Assembly (NCBI RefSeq): GCF_030272615.1
Contig: NC_081415.1
Location: 511,877,873-511,941,872 of the forward strand
Direction: 5' to 3'
Length of the DNA stretch: 64,000 nt
Source of the DNA: Cryptomeria japonica
Taxonomy: Eukaryota; Streptophyta; Pinopsida; Cupressales; Cupressaceae
In this document: in pieces, positions 1 through 11,908 of the stretch
Numbering within the stretch: the first letter of the stretch is position 1
Layout of the letters: every line of letters begins with the position of its first letter
Position numbers and translations under genes: made by a program
Notes under the pieces: model-generated
Told to the model about the DNA's origin: nothing
What the model saw: the letters and a program-made list of their open reading frames with translations, nothing else
The model's database searches: none

Positions 1-1076
1 AGCATATTTCACATTGGTTGCCAAACCCTCGAGGAAATTTTCTTCAATTAGATGAAGAGACTCCTGCCGGTGGAGTGCTACTCTGTTATGCTGGTAGATG
101 AGTATTCCTATCAATATTTAGTTCTGATTTCCTGATCCATTGTTTTGAAAATTCATGCTTAACTTCTTCAACCTTTTCTTTTCCTTTCAAACTAGGACTT
201 TTGTTATTTACTGGTGAGGACTTGCTTCTACAAAATTTAGCAATATGTCCAATTTTGTTACATGCATAACAAGTCACATTATTTTTCTGAATAGCCTTTC
301 CATAACCTATGCCGGTTTGTGTTCTGCATTGATTAGATAAGTGTCCAAATCTTCCACAAACATAACATCTAACATTCATTCTGCAATTTTCAGAGTTATG
401 ACCAATTTTGTTGCATTTTGAACATTGATTGGTGGGTGCATTGGTATTCTGATAACTTCTAGATCTACATTGATTTGCTCTATGACCATACTTGTTACAA
501 TTAAAGCATTTGCCATTGAATTTATAAGTAGTAGGTTGTCTTACCGATTTGCTATGATCTTGTGTGTTTGCACTACCGGAGCTTTCACCAACTTCAAAGC
601 CAATTCTACAAGTGTCATCTTTGGGTTTCTGATTCTTCAACAAGTCACCAAGTTCTTCTGAGCTTTTCTTGAATTTTTCTTTATGCTGATTTAAAGTATC
701 CAATTCTCTTTCTAAAATTTATTTCTGCCTCATCAGTTCATTGGAGTCATTTTGTGTATGCATCAGATCTATTTTCAACAAATCATTTTCATAGATAAAT
801 CTGGTGTTCTCATTTGTTGCATCACTTAGTCTTCTAGTCAAATCCTCTTCATTCTTCTTTCTATCTTCAATTTCCTTACAAAATCTCATAGTCATATCCT
901 GCATCTCCTTCCTTGTTGTCATGTTCTCTTGTTTTAGCTTGCTTGTCTGCTCATTAAGAGTTTCTTTTTCATCATTCTCATTTTGCATTTTTTTCACAGA
1001 GTTCTCTTCTCTTGTTTCTTGCAATGGTAAGATTTTCTTGAAGTGCTTGAATAATTTCCTGAGTTGCCTTTAGATC
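1..1076 (-). mobile_element. LTR element X-A, internal part left of a gypsy insertion
   Basis: Internal part of a minus-strand LTR retrotransposon. Its 5' LTR lies at 11100-11908 and its 3' end is beyond the left edge of the window. A gypsy element (1077-10942) separates the two halves. The reading frame of the coiled-coil protein that starts at 11028 resumes at about 1076 when the insertion and one copy of the 5-bp duplication (AGATC at 1072-1076, AGATA at 10943-10947) are removed. This shows that both pieces belong to one element. No reverse transcriptase or integrase is visible in the part present. Confidence 0.8.
86..1071 (-). pseudogene. coiled-coil plus four-CCHC-knuckle protein of family X
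   Basis: Read right to left, the first part (about 1071-719) is a charged, heptad-like coiled coil rich in Glu, Lys, Asn and Gln. The second part (703-86) holds four CX2CX4HX4C knuckles: CFNCNKYGHRANQC, CSKCNKIGHNSENC, CYVCGRFGHLSNQC and CYACNKIGHIAKFC. All four keep every zinc ligand. CCHC knuckles bind RNA in retroelement Gag proteins, so a Gag-like role is likely by analogy. The N-terminus is across the gypsy insertion at 10943-11028. There is one frameshift near 1025-1040 and one TAA at 719-721. After the knuckles comes a short basic Lys/Glu segment. A homologous, more decayed copy lies at 60475-62160. There is no pol domain in the flanking sequence. Confidence 0.72.
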
Positions 1077-2552
1077 TGTAGACATCTAAAAATGGTCAAC
1101 GCTTGCAGAGTCATACTTTAACATCTGCGCATTGCTTTATTTTAGGGTTTTTGCGTCGCATTAACATTTCTTCTATGTTGCGCACTTGGTCTTTATCATT
1201 TGCGAGCATTGAGTCTTTCTTATGCATTCTTCATTTTTCTCGCTTTTGAATTTGGTCTTGTCGATAACAATCTTCAGTCATGATTTTGGTCGATCTTATC
1301 CTGTCTTATCAATGTGTGTGCTCATGTATCATCATTTTGGACATCGTCAATCCTAATCGATGATAGAATTAGGGTTTTGTCCTCTTGTCAATCTTGTAAT
1401 TTGTGATCGATTTTTCATCGATCCTTGTCCTCTTGTCAATCTGGTCATTTTGCAATTGATTTGTCATCGATCCTTGTCCTCTCCTCAATCTTGTCATTTT
1501 GCGATCGATTTGTCATCGATTCGTCATCAATCTTTGTCCTTTTCAATCATGTCAATTTGGATCAATTAGTAATTGTTCCTCGTCAATTGGCGCTTATCAA
1601 TTGGTTTCCTTGTCAATCTTGGTCAATTTGTCATTTGATTTTTGTCAAACCAATCTCAATCATTTATCAACACTGGTCCTTTGTCAGTCAGAATCATGAT
1701 CAAATCGACCCTACATCAATTATCTTTTGTCAAGACCTAATTGTCATCCTTGCATTTCTAATTCATCTTCTAGGGTTTTATGATTTATTCATTTAATCTT
1801 GTTTATCATTTTCCCTCTAGGTTAAATAATTTATTTATTTATCCTAAGTCTTCTTGTCACAATTAAATATTTATTTAATTGGCTAATTAATTCCCTCTCT
1901 TTTTGTGAATTAATTAATGAATGAAAAATTATTAATTAATTTACCTAATTTTCTAATTTCATCAATTTCTAATTTCTTAATTTCCAATTCATCATTTCTA
2001 ACCTAATTTTCTAATTTCTTCTAATTTCTATTTCTATTTTCAAATTTTTCTCATAACATCTTGCATAGCAATTTGTCATAATTTGTCATAAATTGTCATA
2101 ATTTGTCATAACACCTTGCATAGAAATTTGTCATACACTTGTCATAATTTTGATATTCTTGTTTTGAGTTTCCTTTCAAATCTCTTCATGCTAATCTTGT
2201 CCTCTCTTCAATTTGTCTATAAATTGGATGAATTTCTTCAATCAAGGATCGGAATCAATCACGCTTCTAGTATCCTTACGCTGTCATCTCATCTTGTCAA
2301 TCTTGCTTTCATACTATGCTTGTGCACTTGTAGGTGAGATCCACAAACACAATAATTTGAAGGAGAAAGAAGGAAAATGGAGAATTCTAGAGGAGATATT
2401 CGCGTTTGTAATGGTTTATATTTGCTTTGAATGTCTTATTTTCAATATCTCTATTGAATGTTTTTAGGATTTCTTATCATTGCAATCTAGTTTTTGTGAT
2501 TGAGCTAGTCTAATTTCTATTCGCTTTGATGGTTTCCAAATTCCTATCTACA
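1077..2552 (+). repeat. 5' LTR of gypsy-1
   Basis: 1476 bp, TGTAGACATC to CTATCTACA. Its last 372 bp (2181-2552) recur at 10571-10942. The middle (about 1800-1940) has AATTAATTAAAT-type runs that also occur in the solo LTR at 34351-35119. ORF-like stretches here are AT-rich chance frames. Confidence 0.85.
1378..1545 (+). repeat. about 50-bp tandem repeat inside the gypsy-1 LTR
   Basis: Three imperfect units built from CCTTGTCCTCTTGTCAATCT followed by TTGTCATTTTGCGATCGAT and TTGTCATCGAT. Related GTCAAT words continue to about 1740. It lies in the U3 part of the LTR, where repeats often affect promoter strength, but no such role is shown here. Confidence 0.7.
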
Positions 2553-2557
2553 TTAAT

Positions 2558-2574
2558 TGGTGAACCCGATGTGA
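2558..2574 (+). other. primer-binding site of gypsy-1
   Basis: TGGTGAACCCGATGTGAA starts five bases after the LTR end. It begins with TGG, the complement of a tRNA 3' CCA. The same type occurs in reverse beside the right LTR of the element at 14489-22356. I do not assign the priming tRNA. Confidence 0.65.
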
Positions 2575-4514
2575 ATCTAACCCCTTAATTGTGTTTTTGA
2601 GTGCTTTTGAGCTGATTTGCAGGTAAAAACCCAAGAAACAGGGCAACTCAGGGCTTTCTGGGCACTTCTGCGGCTGTGTAGGAGGGATTTGCGCCTATGT
2701 TAAGGAGACCTGCGCCTGTGTCAAGACATTCTGTGCCTGTGTCAAGGCATTATGCGCCTATGTCAAGGCATTTTGCGCCTGTGTTGAGACATTCTATGCT
2801 TGTGTAAGGCCAGAAACAGAGGTAAAACCAGTGTTTTTACTTGCAAATTACTTTGTTTTCATTTTGTTCTTATATTTTGGTTTTTCTTTGCTACTAATTC
2901 TCTGTGTAGCATCTTGGCGTTACGTGTGATGAAGACTAAGAATGAAACTACTAACGAATCTTATGCAGGACGCGGTCAAAGACTCACATTAAAACATCTT
3001 ACTTGCAAATTTTTTAAGTAGTTGCACATCTCGTTTCTTAAAGGATAATGAACACCATGCACGCTTTGTTTGTTTTCAATTTGATTGTATGTTTTAAGCC
3101 TTACAGTTGGGCTTGCCTCCCGATTTGCCTGGCACTTCGCATAGGCATTGGTGAGAGGGAACAACCCAAAGTGGTGATGGGCTAAAGCCAAGCTCTTCCA
3201 AACCACTCTAAATAACTGTGGATGCAACGAAACTTGTAGACAACAGGTGTTGGAATGGTATTGCGATGATTTATTCGCCAGATCAATACCCACTCGAATG
3301 GAAGCCCTTACTAGAATCTCTTGTTTTTAGAGGCCAAAATCCTTCTATCTGTTGGCTCAGGCATTTGATACGCGCATGCCGAAGACACCTCTCATGTACT
3401 CCTTAGTTAGAGATAGCAAGTTCTTGGGAAGTGATGCCCCTTGAACTTGAAGCTTGGTATGCCCGAGAAGTGAGTGCACTGTAAGGGGGAGCCAGTGCTA
3501 CCAAGTGTCTAGCTATCTGGATAAGTGTTGTATTTTATGGTTAGAGGATTCAACAGATATTTCCCTTGCCATCCGTAGGATTTGTTGTAAATATGCTTGA
3601 TTGTCTTGAGTCAAAGTCAAACAAACATTTTGTTTTCTGTGATTGTCAAAGGTTAAATAAAAAATGAGCTTTCAAAAGTGCTCATAATCAACTTGGATTT
3701 TCGAAATCAACAACATTCAACTCAAAACACAATCCAAACAAAGGTCCAAATTTGTCAAAGTATTCATCCAACATTTGAACATGGTCGTCAAAACATTAAA
3801 TGTCTTTGTTTACAAATTCATGTCACTTTAGGCTAGGTTTTGCATAGTCCCACTTAGGTCCTAAGGCATATTTTCATCTCCTTTCATTTTAGTCCTTTTC
3901 ATTGCAAGTGTCCTCATTTCGCACTTAGGTCCAAGATCATTTTCCCTAAGTTTCCATTTCATTGTCATATCCAAGATAGATTTCCATTTAGGTTGCATAG
4001 GTTGCATTTCACATATTCCAAGTCATTGGTCTTCGCATATCCTTATCATTGCATTCTCATATCCATAGATCATTTTCATATCATATCCTAGGTCATTGTC
4101 ATAATCATTCCTTTCTTGCACGTAGTCTCAAAAACTAGGTTTTGTCATACTTGAGTAATCCAAATCTTTGAATAAACCCTAAGTCATTGTTAGGAAGTCT
4201 AGACCTTATCAAACTTTTGTCTTTTTGTCATCAATGTCATTGGTCAAACCTAGCTTAGTATCCAAGCATATAGGGGATACATTGTCATTTTGTCCTTTTG
4301 TCACTTGGTCCTTTTGTCCTTTGAGGTCTAGACATCATTTCAATTTCCTAAGGGTCTCTTTTTTAGATTTGCATTCCAAAAAGTTTGTCAAAATTTTGAA
4401 AAACAACCAAAAACATAGGTTGCATTCTTGCCATAGATTGCATTTTCATCTATTTAGTTTGCATTTAGTTACATATCATACATCATCCTTGAAAAATTCC
4501 AAAAAATATTACAT
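2575..4514 (+). other. long untranslated leader of gypsy-1
   Basis: About 1.9 kb between primer site and gag, with no convincing coding frame. It includes the tandem repeat at 2669-2810. A stretch at about 3820-4200 is rich in repeated CATATCC and TCATT words. Long leaders are common in large plant gypsy elements. The short open frames here carry no domain. Confidence 0.6.
2669..2810 (+). repeat. 21-22-bp tandem repeat in the gypsy-1 leader
   Basis: About six diverged units of the type GCGCCTGTGTCAAGGCATTT, visible as recurring 'GCCTGTGTCAAG'. No open frame runs through it. It could fold locally, but function is unknown. Confidence 0.7.
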
Positions 4515-4526
4515 TTGCATAGTGAC

Positions 4527-6806
4527 ATGCCTATTGAAACAAGGTCAAAATCTAAGAACATGGGTGAACCAACATATCAACCCATTGACAACATATCAAA
4601 CTCACAGTTGCAACCTAGTCAATCATTACAAATTGAAGGTTCGTCAAACACATCATTACCACCATATGGAATGGTTCAACTTGGACCACCTCCATTATAT
4701 GAGCTAGTGTTTGTACCCATGAAACTAGGATATGGGAGTGTTCCACCAACACCAAGAGGAAATGTACCTTTTGATTGGAATCAACCGAACCTGCAACATG
4801 AAATTCAAACATTACATGAGGAACAAACTCTTTCACAAGGATTTGGTTTAGATCAAGGCATTCAACAAGAAACAAATCCAAATATTTTACTAGATTCTTC
4901 ATCAGATTCTGATGCTTTTGATGATGTTGATATGTTCCTTAAAGATCCAAAGTTGACAAAAAAGATGGATAAATTCTTGAACAAGGTCTTTAAGATGTTC
5001 CCACAAAAATATCTTGACATGATGAGTAATGTGACCTCCTCAAGTGATCAAATTAATGTGTAAAAACAACAAGGTGGTGAGTTGTTAAGTTTCTCTCCAC
5101 ATCCAAATGAAGAAAATGTGCAACAAGAACCTCAACACACCTTGATGAGTAAACGTGCTTCAAAAACATTGACAGTGACTATTCCTCAAAAGTCATCATT
5201 TGAAACAATAAATAATCCGTTATTTAATACAACACCTGTAACACAAGATCAAATGAGGGCCACACAAATATTGACAGCTATCCCTCAACAAGAAATGATT
5301 CCTTGAATAATTACAAGTGGATCAAAATCTAAGATGCAAGAAAGCTTTACGACTGGAATGCCTGATCTCACCAATGTCCAAAACAATTCCAAAATGCAAT
5401 AAAGTTCCTATGTCCCATTAAGTTCAATATATTTGACAAATACTCAAGTACCTATTATGCAAAATATTGTGACAGATCGTTTGATAATGGCAACACAAAG
5501 AGCTACAAATAGTGTTTTGCACCAATAACAAATCTTGCAACAATTGAGTAATACACAAAAGGCACAATCAAATGTGCAAACAAGCAATGCACAACAACAA
5601 CAATATCACATTCAACAACATGTTGCGATGTCTTCTGCACCATTACAAGTCAATTCAAACTTGCAACCACAACAGTGGATTAGACAAACAACACAACAAG
5701 TAAATGTGAGTGCCATACCCCATCTCAAGGAGAAACAACAAAAACCTCCCAAACAAAGTTTTTTGCAAATGATGGGATTTACATCGAGACAACAATAATT
5801 GGCACAAAGTCAGCAACTTCCGATTCGTCAGCATCAACAACAACATGTGCCTCAATATGTGCCAAGACAAACAACTTATCATACTTCACAACCACAATTG
5901 ATGTCTGTGCAATATCAACAACACCCTCAATTGCAATATCAACCAAGGTTACCAATCATGATTCCACCACAAGAAGCACAACAACAAGGTCAATGTCAAG
6001 GCATGGCACAACCACAGCAACAAGAGTTGTAACAAGACCTTTATATGCCAGAGACACCAAAGACAACAATTTTTGAGCATCAATAGCCAATGGAGAGCAG
6101 GTTGTATCGACAAAGAGTACACCCAAGAGTGAATGATGAACTTCCAAAATCTTTGATACTTGGCACATTTGCACAACAGCTTGAGAAGTTGCAATGACAA
6201 GTCGACGCATTGGAAACCAAAGGAACAAAGAAATTGTACACAGATCAAGATTTATGTCATAATCCATTTGACAAGAGCTTGTACATGCCTCCTTTCCCTA
6301 AGCATTTTGAGGCACCTAATTTTGAGAAATATAAAGGGAACGGAAATCCAAAAGACCATATTCGAGCATTTTTCGCAGCATGTACTGAAGTGGGTTATGA
6401 GGAAACATATTTAATGCGCTTATTCACATGAAGTCTCACAGGACAAGCCATGGATTGGTATTCGTATTTGCCAAGAAATATAAAGACGTGGTCGGAATTG
6501 GCTCAAAAGTTTATATCCCACTTCACATTCAACATTGACACTGAAGTGACCATATCAGATTTATGCAACACCAAGCAAAAGCAAGGTGAACCATTAGTGA
6601 CTTTCTTGCAACGATGGCGAAGCTTGTATATTCGTCCTTCCCTAGATATACCTGAAGAACAACAAGTGAACTTATTTATTCAAAATTTGGTCCTAGAAAT
6701 GATGTATGAACTCAAATTGAAAAGTCCCAGTACCATTGAGAAACTCATTAAGAAAGGGATGGACATTGAAACTGCTCTTGTAGCTACAATATACTCAACA
6801 ATATAA
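4527..6806 (+). pseudogene. gypsy-1 gag region
   Basis: One frame (starts 4515/4527, then segments at 5082, 5535, 5799, 6210 and 6450) is interrupted by several stops. The N-terminal third is Pro/Gln/Ser-rich. About 5535-6032 is Gln-rich (CAA repeats) and of low complexity. The conserved Gag domain runs from about 6294 to 6806, with FPKHFEAPNFEKYKGNG at its start, then a Trp-Tyr motif after a stop near 6429, and LVTFLQRWRSLY further on. This matches the Retrotrans_gag layout of plant gypsy elements. The capsid-like protein would package element RNA. The stops make this copy dead. The start at 4527 (MPIETRSKSK) is the more natural one; the frame is open 12 bases further upstream. Confidence 0.75.
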
Positions 6807-6966
6807 TCAACAACATGTTCAGCAACAAAACCAGAAATGAAAACCTTTCCGATCAAGGGATGGGCCTCCTCGATAGTTTACACCATTGGGAGAGCCTATT
6901 GAGTTAGTAATGAAATAATTAATACAAGCCAAGTTTATCAAGTTACCAGATATCAAGGCAGAACCA

Positions 6967-8073
6967 TTGGTAAAGCCGCATTGGTGGAATGATAATGCAT
7001 ATTGTAAATACCATCGGTCAAAAGGACATAAAACCGCATCGTGTTTTCAATTGAAACATATGATTCAAGACTTGTTAGATCAAGGAGTAATTGAGGTAGA
7101 CCCGCCCAACATGACCTCTAACATTGATCATACAATTTTTAAAACTCCTTTGCTTGATCATGACAAGGGTAAAGCATCTTCTTCAAACTCTACCCAAACA
7201 AAAAATCTTAATTATGCAAATAATGGGTATAACAATGTCATCAATTGTTTTCGAGCGTCAAATGAGTATGTTTCCACCATAAGATTAAAGGGACAAGATC
7301 CTACTTGTGTAGTCACTACTCGTCGATCCAAAATAGTCCTAAAAGGAGTTCCTACAATCCCTCCCAAATCAACTCCTATGAGTCAGTACAATCTCCTAGA
7401 TCATATGGGGAAGACACGGGCACAAATATCAATTCTTGAGTTGTTGAAAATGTCCCCTATCCATCGTGCAGTCCTTGATAAAGCTTTAATTGAGTCCACT
7501 ATCCCAACAGACATTGATGTTGACCAGTTTCAAGCCCAAATTGGACATCTAGCTGTTTCCCAACACATTGCCTTTTCTGATAACGATATTTCTCCTGATA
7601 AGCTTCCTCATAATGATCCTTTACATCTCAAAGTCTTTGTCCATAATTGTAAGATCCGACGAGTCTTGATGGATGGCGGAGTAGGTCTTAACAATTGTAC
7701 CTTAAGGGTAGTCATTGGTCTTGGTTATATAGAAAATGACATTGATTCTTCCAAAAGAATTACAATCAAAGCATATGATGATGCTGAGCGTCCATCTAAA
7801 GGGGTAATTTCATTGCCTATTAGAGTTGGTCCAGTGATAGAAAACACTTTCCAGTAGGTCTTAGACCTCAATTTCCCTTACAATATGATTCTTTGTCATC
7901 CATGGATCCATGCAATGAAAGCAGATCCATCTACTTATCATCAGTGTTTAAAATATCTTTACAATGGGACTGAGATAACAATTCCAAGAGATCGTAATCC
8001 ATTTCAATTTTGTGCTAATCTAAAAGATTCCCCGAAGCAACAAGTCCCAGTCAATAGAGGCCCACTCACATAA
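6967..8073 (+). pseudogene. gypsy-1 CHHC knuckle and protease-like region
   Basis: A frame shift from gag has occurred between 6806 and 6967. At 7003-7044 lies CKYHRSKGHKTASC, a CX2HX4HX4C variant of the zinc knuckle that is widespread in plant gypsy elements. The same variant occurs in the element at 14489-22356. A protease-like core is at about 7663-7700 (VLMDGGVGLN), where a D-G-G replaces the usual D-T/S-G of retroviral aspartic proteases. The frame stops at 7855-7857, resumes at 7885 (LCHPWIHAMKADPSTYHQCL, the region after the protease) and ends at 8073. Nonfunctional as it stands. Confidence 0.7.
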
Positions 8074-8077
8074 TTAT

Positions 8078-9115
8078 GTGGATCCTAATGAATTGTTATA
8101 TGTTGTCAAAGGAAAATTGAAGATACAGGACCAAGGATACGGAGAGTATTCAATGGCTCAAACATTCCTCATTGGGAATTTACCAATATCTCTAAAATCA
8201 CATGGCAAACCACATTTGTTGCAAAAGGAACCTAAGATAGTCATTCAATATCAACCGCCCACTACATTTACAAGATGGGGTGACCTTGACAAAGAAACTT
8301 TGGATGATGATGTCATAGATTGGCTCTATAAGGATCCAACTGAGACACCACCTATCAAGTTGCCGGTGGAGCGGTATGGAAAAGGGTTTACTATGTTGCA
8401 GAAAAAGGGATATGATGGTTGTAGTGGCTTGGGCCCTGACAAGAAAGGAAGACTAGAACCTATTATACCCAATATGCGACCTCCAACTTTAGGGTTAGGT
8501 TTTGTACCATTGTGAATTGGACCCTCATCTACCAAAGTGACCATGTGTAGAAAGGGGCGTGACTCTGATGATGAAACGACACCTGAGGATACCCGACCTG
8601 AAACTGATTCCAATGAATGGGAGTGGAGTTCCTTTTCTTCTAGCTCCTATGCCCTTGACAATATTTTCCTTGACCCTGATGATTTGCCCATGGAAGACAA
8701 ACATGAAATAACTCCCCCTCCTAAAACATGTCCTAATGCTTGGATAGAGTCATTCTGGGACCCAAGCTCCAAATCAGATATGAGTAGTTCAGATAGTGAT
8801 ACCATGGATGTTTACATCTTTACCATCTCGGCCCTCTCTCTCCTTAAAACCGATGGTGACATGCCCCTTGTCTATCCACAGCTTATCCAACATGACCAAC
8901 AAGAACCACTCACATTAGATTGTTTTCAAAATGACGAAGCAATTGCCGAATTTCTTGAATTACAAGAAGGCATACCACAAGGTGATCATAAAGTAGGGTT
9001 TACTATTGATCTAGATTCCACAGCATATTTTGGGGAGTCAACTCCATCTTCTAGTCATAAAAATGAAAAAGAAAAAGAAAAAAGTAAAAAATCAAAAGAA
9101 TGGGTCTTTGAGTGA
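8078..9115 (+). pseudogene. gypsy-1 G-patch-containing linker
   Basis: Two open stretches (8078-8515 and 8537-9115) in one frame, separated by a TGA at 8513-8515. At 8378-8467 the translation has the G-patch pattern: a Gly-x-Gly-Phe start, KKGYDGCSGLGPDKKG, then a hydrophobic end. G-patch domains bind RNA or helicase partners. They are known after the protease in some retroviruses and in some plant retrotransposons. The second stretch is acidic and Ser-rich and ends in a Lys/Glu run, with no domain that I recognise. A further frame change is needed to reach the reverse transcriptase. Confidence 0.6.
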
Positions 9116-9242
9116 AAACAGTAAGGCACTCTCTGATCATGAAAAAGTAAAAATAAAAGATGTACCTGCGGGTGAAAACCTCTCTGAGGCATCCAAAGGT
9201 GGAAGATTGGACATACCCTCATCAAGTTAGGATAAATCAACA

Positions 9243-10570
9243 TTGCTTGTGGAAATGATCGAAGAGATAAATTTGGGTACACCTGACAACCCTAAGGTCA
9301 TTCATTTCACTGCTTCTCTATCAAAACAGGAAAAGATAGATTTTGTCAATTTCTTTCTTGAGAAGAAGATCAGTTTTGCATGGTCCTATGCAGATATGCC
9401 CAGCCTTGATCCAGAATTAGTCCTTCATCACTTGCCATTAAAATCAGATGCCAAGCCTGTCAAACAAAAACTCAGAAAGATGCATCCCTAGGTGGCTCTC
9501 TTGGTCAAGGTAGAACAAAAAAAATTATTAGATGTGGGCTTTATCAGACCCACTGATTATGCAGACTAGATTTCAAATTTGGTACCAGGTAGCAAAGTAA
9601 CTCGGGGCATCAGAATCTATACGGATTTTAGGGATCTTAATAAAGCATGCCCTAAAGATGATTTTCCACTGCCAAATATAGACATCATAGTTGACATGAC
9701 TACCGGATATGAGATGCTATCATTGATGGATGGTTTTTCTGGATATAATCAAATTCGCATTGCTCCTGAAGATCAACATAAGACTGCATTTACATGTGCT
9801 TGGGGTACTTACTGTTGGAATGTGATGCCCTTTGGTCTTAAAAATGCTGGTGCAACATATCAAAGAGCTATGATGATAATTTTCCATGATTTTATGCATA
9901 CTTTGATGGAAGACTATGTTGATGACCTATTATGCAAATCTATCTCAAGAGATAGTCATCTAGCCATCCTTGGCCCCGTCTTTGATCAAATGGAAACCTA
10001 CAAGCTCAGACTCAACCCAAAGAAATGTGTCTTTGGTGTCACAGCCGACAAATTATTAGGGTACATTGTTTCTCACAGAGGCATCGAGGTAGACCCTGAA
10101 AAGGTTAAAGGAATAATGGATATGCCTCCTCCTTCAAATCTCCATCAACTAAGAAGTCTGCAAGGAAAGTTGCAGTCAATGCGCCGGTTTATAGCTCAAT
10201 TGGTAGACAAATGTCATCCCTTCCAACACTTATTGCATAAAGGTGTCACTTTAAATTGGACTGAGCAATGTCAATCAACATTTCAAACTCTCAAGGATTA
10301 TATATTGTCGCCACCTATTCTAATGCCTCCTATAGAAGGGAAACCATTCATATTGTATATTTCTGCAACTGAAATGAGACTGGGAGTTCTCTTAGCCCAA
10401 TAGGATGAGAAAGGCAAAGAACGGGCTATTTATTATATCAGTCAGACACTAGTAGGTTATGAGCTGAATTATTCAACTATTGAATGGGCATGCTTAGCAG
10501 TGGTATTTGCAACACAGAAGCTACGACACTATATGTTAAATCATCAAACATTGCTAGTTGCAAAAATTGA
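9243..10570 (+). pseudogene. gypsy-1 reverse transcriptase and partial RNase H
   Basis: The first segment (9243-9491) is the region before the fingers. A stop at 9489 and another near 9568 precede the main frame (9579-10403). That frame shows the ordered gypsy RT motifs: YTDFRDLNKACPKDDFPLP, LMDGFSGYNQI, MPFGLKNAGATYQRAM, the intact catalytic YVDD at 9915-9926, then LGYIVSHRGIEVDPEK. The RNase H domain begins at about 10300 (FILYISATEM), has a TAG at 10401-10403, and continues to about 10565 (YYISQTLVGYELNY). It is cut off where LTR sequence starts at 10571. The enzyme would copy element RNA to DNA. This copy lacks the rest of RNase H and all of integrase. Confidence 0.88.
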
Positions 10571-10942
10571 TCTCTTCATGCTAATCTTGTCCTCTCTTCA
10601 ATTTGTCTATAAATTGGATGAATTTCTTAAATCAAGGATCTGAATCAATCACGCTTCTAGTATCCTTACGCTGTCATCTCATCTTGTCAATCTTGCTTTC
10701 ATACTATGCTTGTGCACTTGTAGGTGAGATCCACAAACACACTAATTTGAAGGAGAAAGAAGGAAAATGGAGAATTCTAGAGGAGATATTCGCGTTTGTA
10801 ATGGTTTACATTTGCTTTGAATGTCTTATTTTCAATATCTCTATTGAATGTTTTTAGGATTTCTTATCATTGCAATCTATTTTTTATGATTGAGCTAGTC
10901 TAATTTCTATTCGCTTTGATGGTTTCCAAATTCCTATCTACA
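10571..10942 (+). repeat. truncated 3' LTR of gypsy-1
   Basis: A 372-bp copy of 2181-2552, with about six differences. It joins directly to RNase H coding sequence. The missing stretch (rest of RNase H, integrase, PPT, first 1.1 kb of the LTR) is one deletion. Confidence 0.92.
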
Positions 10943-11028
10943 AGATAATCTTCAATTTTGATATTCTTCAACTTTTTTGTATCAAAGTCTGAGAGAGCTG
11001 CTTCTAATTGCTTCATCAAATTTTCCAT
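10943..11028 (-). pseudogene. N-terminus of the X-A coiled-coil protein
   Basis: Starts at the ATG whose complement is 11026-11028 and reads MENLMKQLEAALSDFDTKKL to the gypsy-1 junction. It then continues in frame at 1076-1071. It aligns by eye with the start of the X-C protein at 62160 (MNSSLQRQLSVALEDLDVAM). The start is about 58 bases after the primer site. Confidence 0.7.
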
Positions 11029-11085
11029 CTTTATTGGTGTCAAGATCTTCCTCAAGCTGTTAGGCTTCTGAAAATAGAGGACCAA

Positions 11086-11097
11086 GCTTTGATACCA
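11086..11097 (-). other. primer-binding site of X-A
   Basis: Reverse complement TGGTATCAAAGC, close to the plant copia initiator-Met primer site TGGTATCAGAGC. It sits two bases from the LTR. The leader motif at 11049-11068 (reverse of GAAGCCTAACAGCTTGAGGA) follows it. Confidence 0.8.
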
Positions 11098-11099
11098 AT

Positions 11100-11908
11100 T
11101 GTTAGGATTCCCATAGATACTGAGAGGGGGGGTGAATCAGTATCTAACCAGTAATTAGAATTTCTTAACTTAAAACATGTAGAGTAAGTTAAAATTGTGT
11201 ACCGGTAAACAGAAAATAATGCAATAAACAGAGATAGAAACAACCACATGAAAAACACACCATAAAACAATAGTTTAATGAGTAAACCTGGTGTGGGAAA
11301 AACCTTGGTGGGATTTGTGACCCACAATATTCACTTACTGGCCAATAAGAGAATATTACTGTTATAAGAGGGGCTTGCACATGCAGGAAGGCCAAGTGCC
11401 TAGAGCTCACTGCTCAAAATAGAAGTCTCACTGACTTACAAAATGGATTATATAAATCCAATGTCTTGTACTGCTTCAAAATAGCATCTACTATGCTAGA
11501 TCCAGTAATGGTTTATAGCTCTACTTCTGACATAAACCCTTAACCTATAATTCACATGATAGATCTACCTTATTTCACCTAATTACATTCATCCATACTT
11601 CATCCTATATTCTTACAATGTTCTACAATGATCTCTCTTATATAAGAGTCATTTTACATCTTTCCAAGTTGGATTACAATGTTTTTACAATAATAAACAA
11701 AATACATTATCAATAAAGTTAATGTCAGCTTCCTGTGCCGGTATGCTTCCTTTCACTGCTGGTGCCGGTAGTCTAAGTGTCAGTGTAGAATCTGATCTTG
11801 GTAGTGCCGGTGGATTGCCTTGCTGGTGTCATAGGATTGTAAGGTTACCATCAATGACAAAACCTTTAATCACCTACAATGTCTCATTGGAGTGTGCATT
11901 TGCCAACA
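11100..11908 (-). repeat. 5' LTR of X-A
   Basis: 809 bp, TGTTAGG to GCCAACA on the plus strand, which is the 3'-to-5' reading of the element. It begins with the GAGAGGGGGGGTGAATCAGT segment shared with the LTRs at 38011, 41041 and 62229. The hairpin motif GTGGGATTTGTGACCCAC is at 11308-11325. Confidence 0.85.

Larger units (their letters stand above)
1077..10942 (+). mobile_element. Ty3/gypsy LTR retrotransposon, internally deleted (gypsy-1)
   Basis: About 9.9 kb, order LTR, primer site, long leader, gag, CHHC knuckle, protease-like region, G-patch, reverse transcriptase, partial RNase H, LTR fragment. It starts TGTAGACATC and ends TCTACA, a common plant LTR start and end. It is flanked by near-identical 5-bp repeats (AGATC and AGATA). 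The integrase, the end of RNase H and about 1.1 kb of the 3' LTR are missing, with an abrupt join at 10570/10571. The surviving LTR overlap (372 bp) differs from the 5' LTR at about six positions, so this is a fairly recent insertion. The coding region has many stops and at least three frame changes, so it is not functional. Confidence 0.88.
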
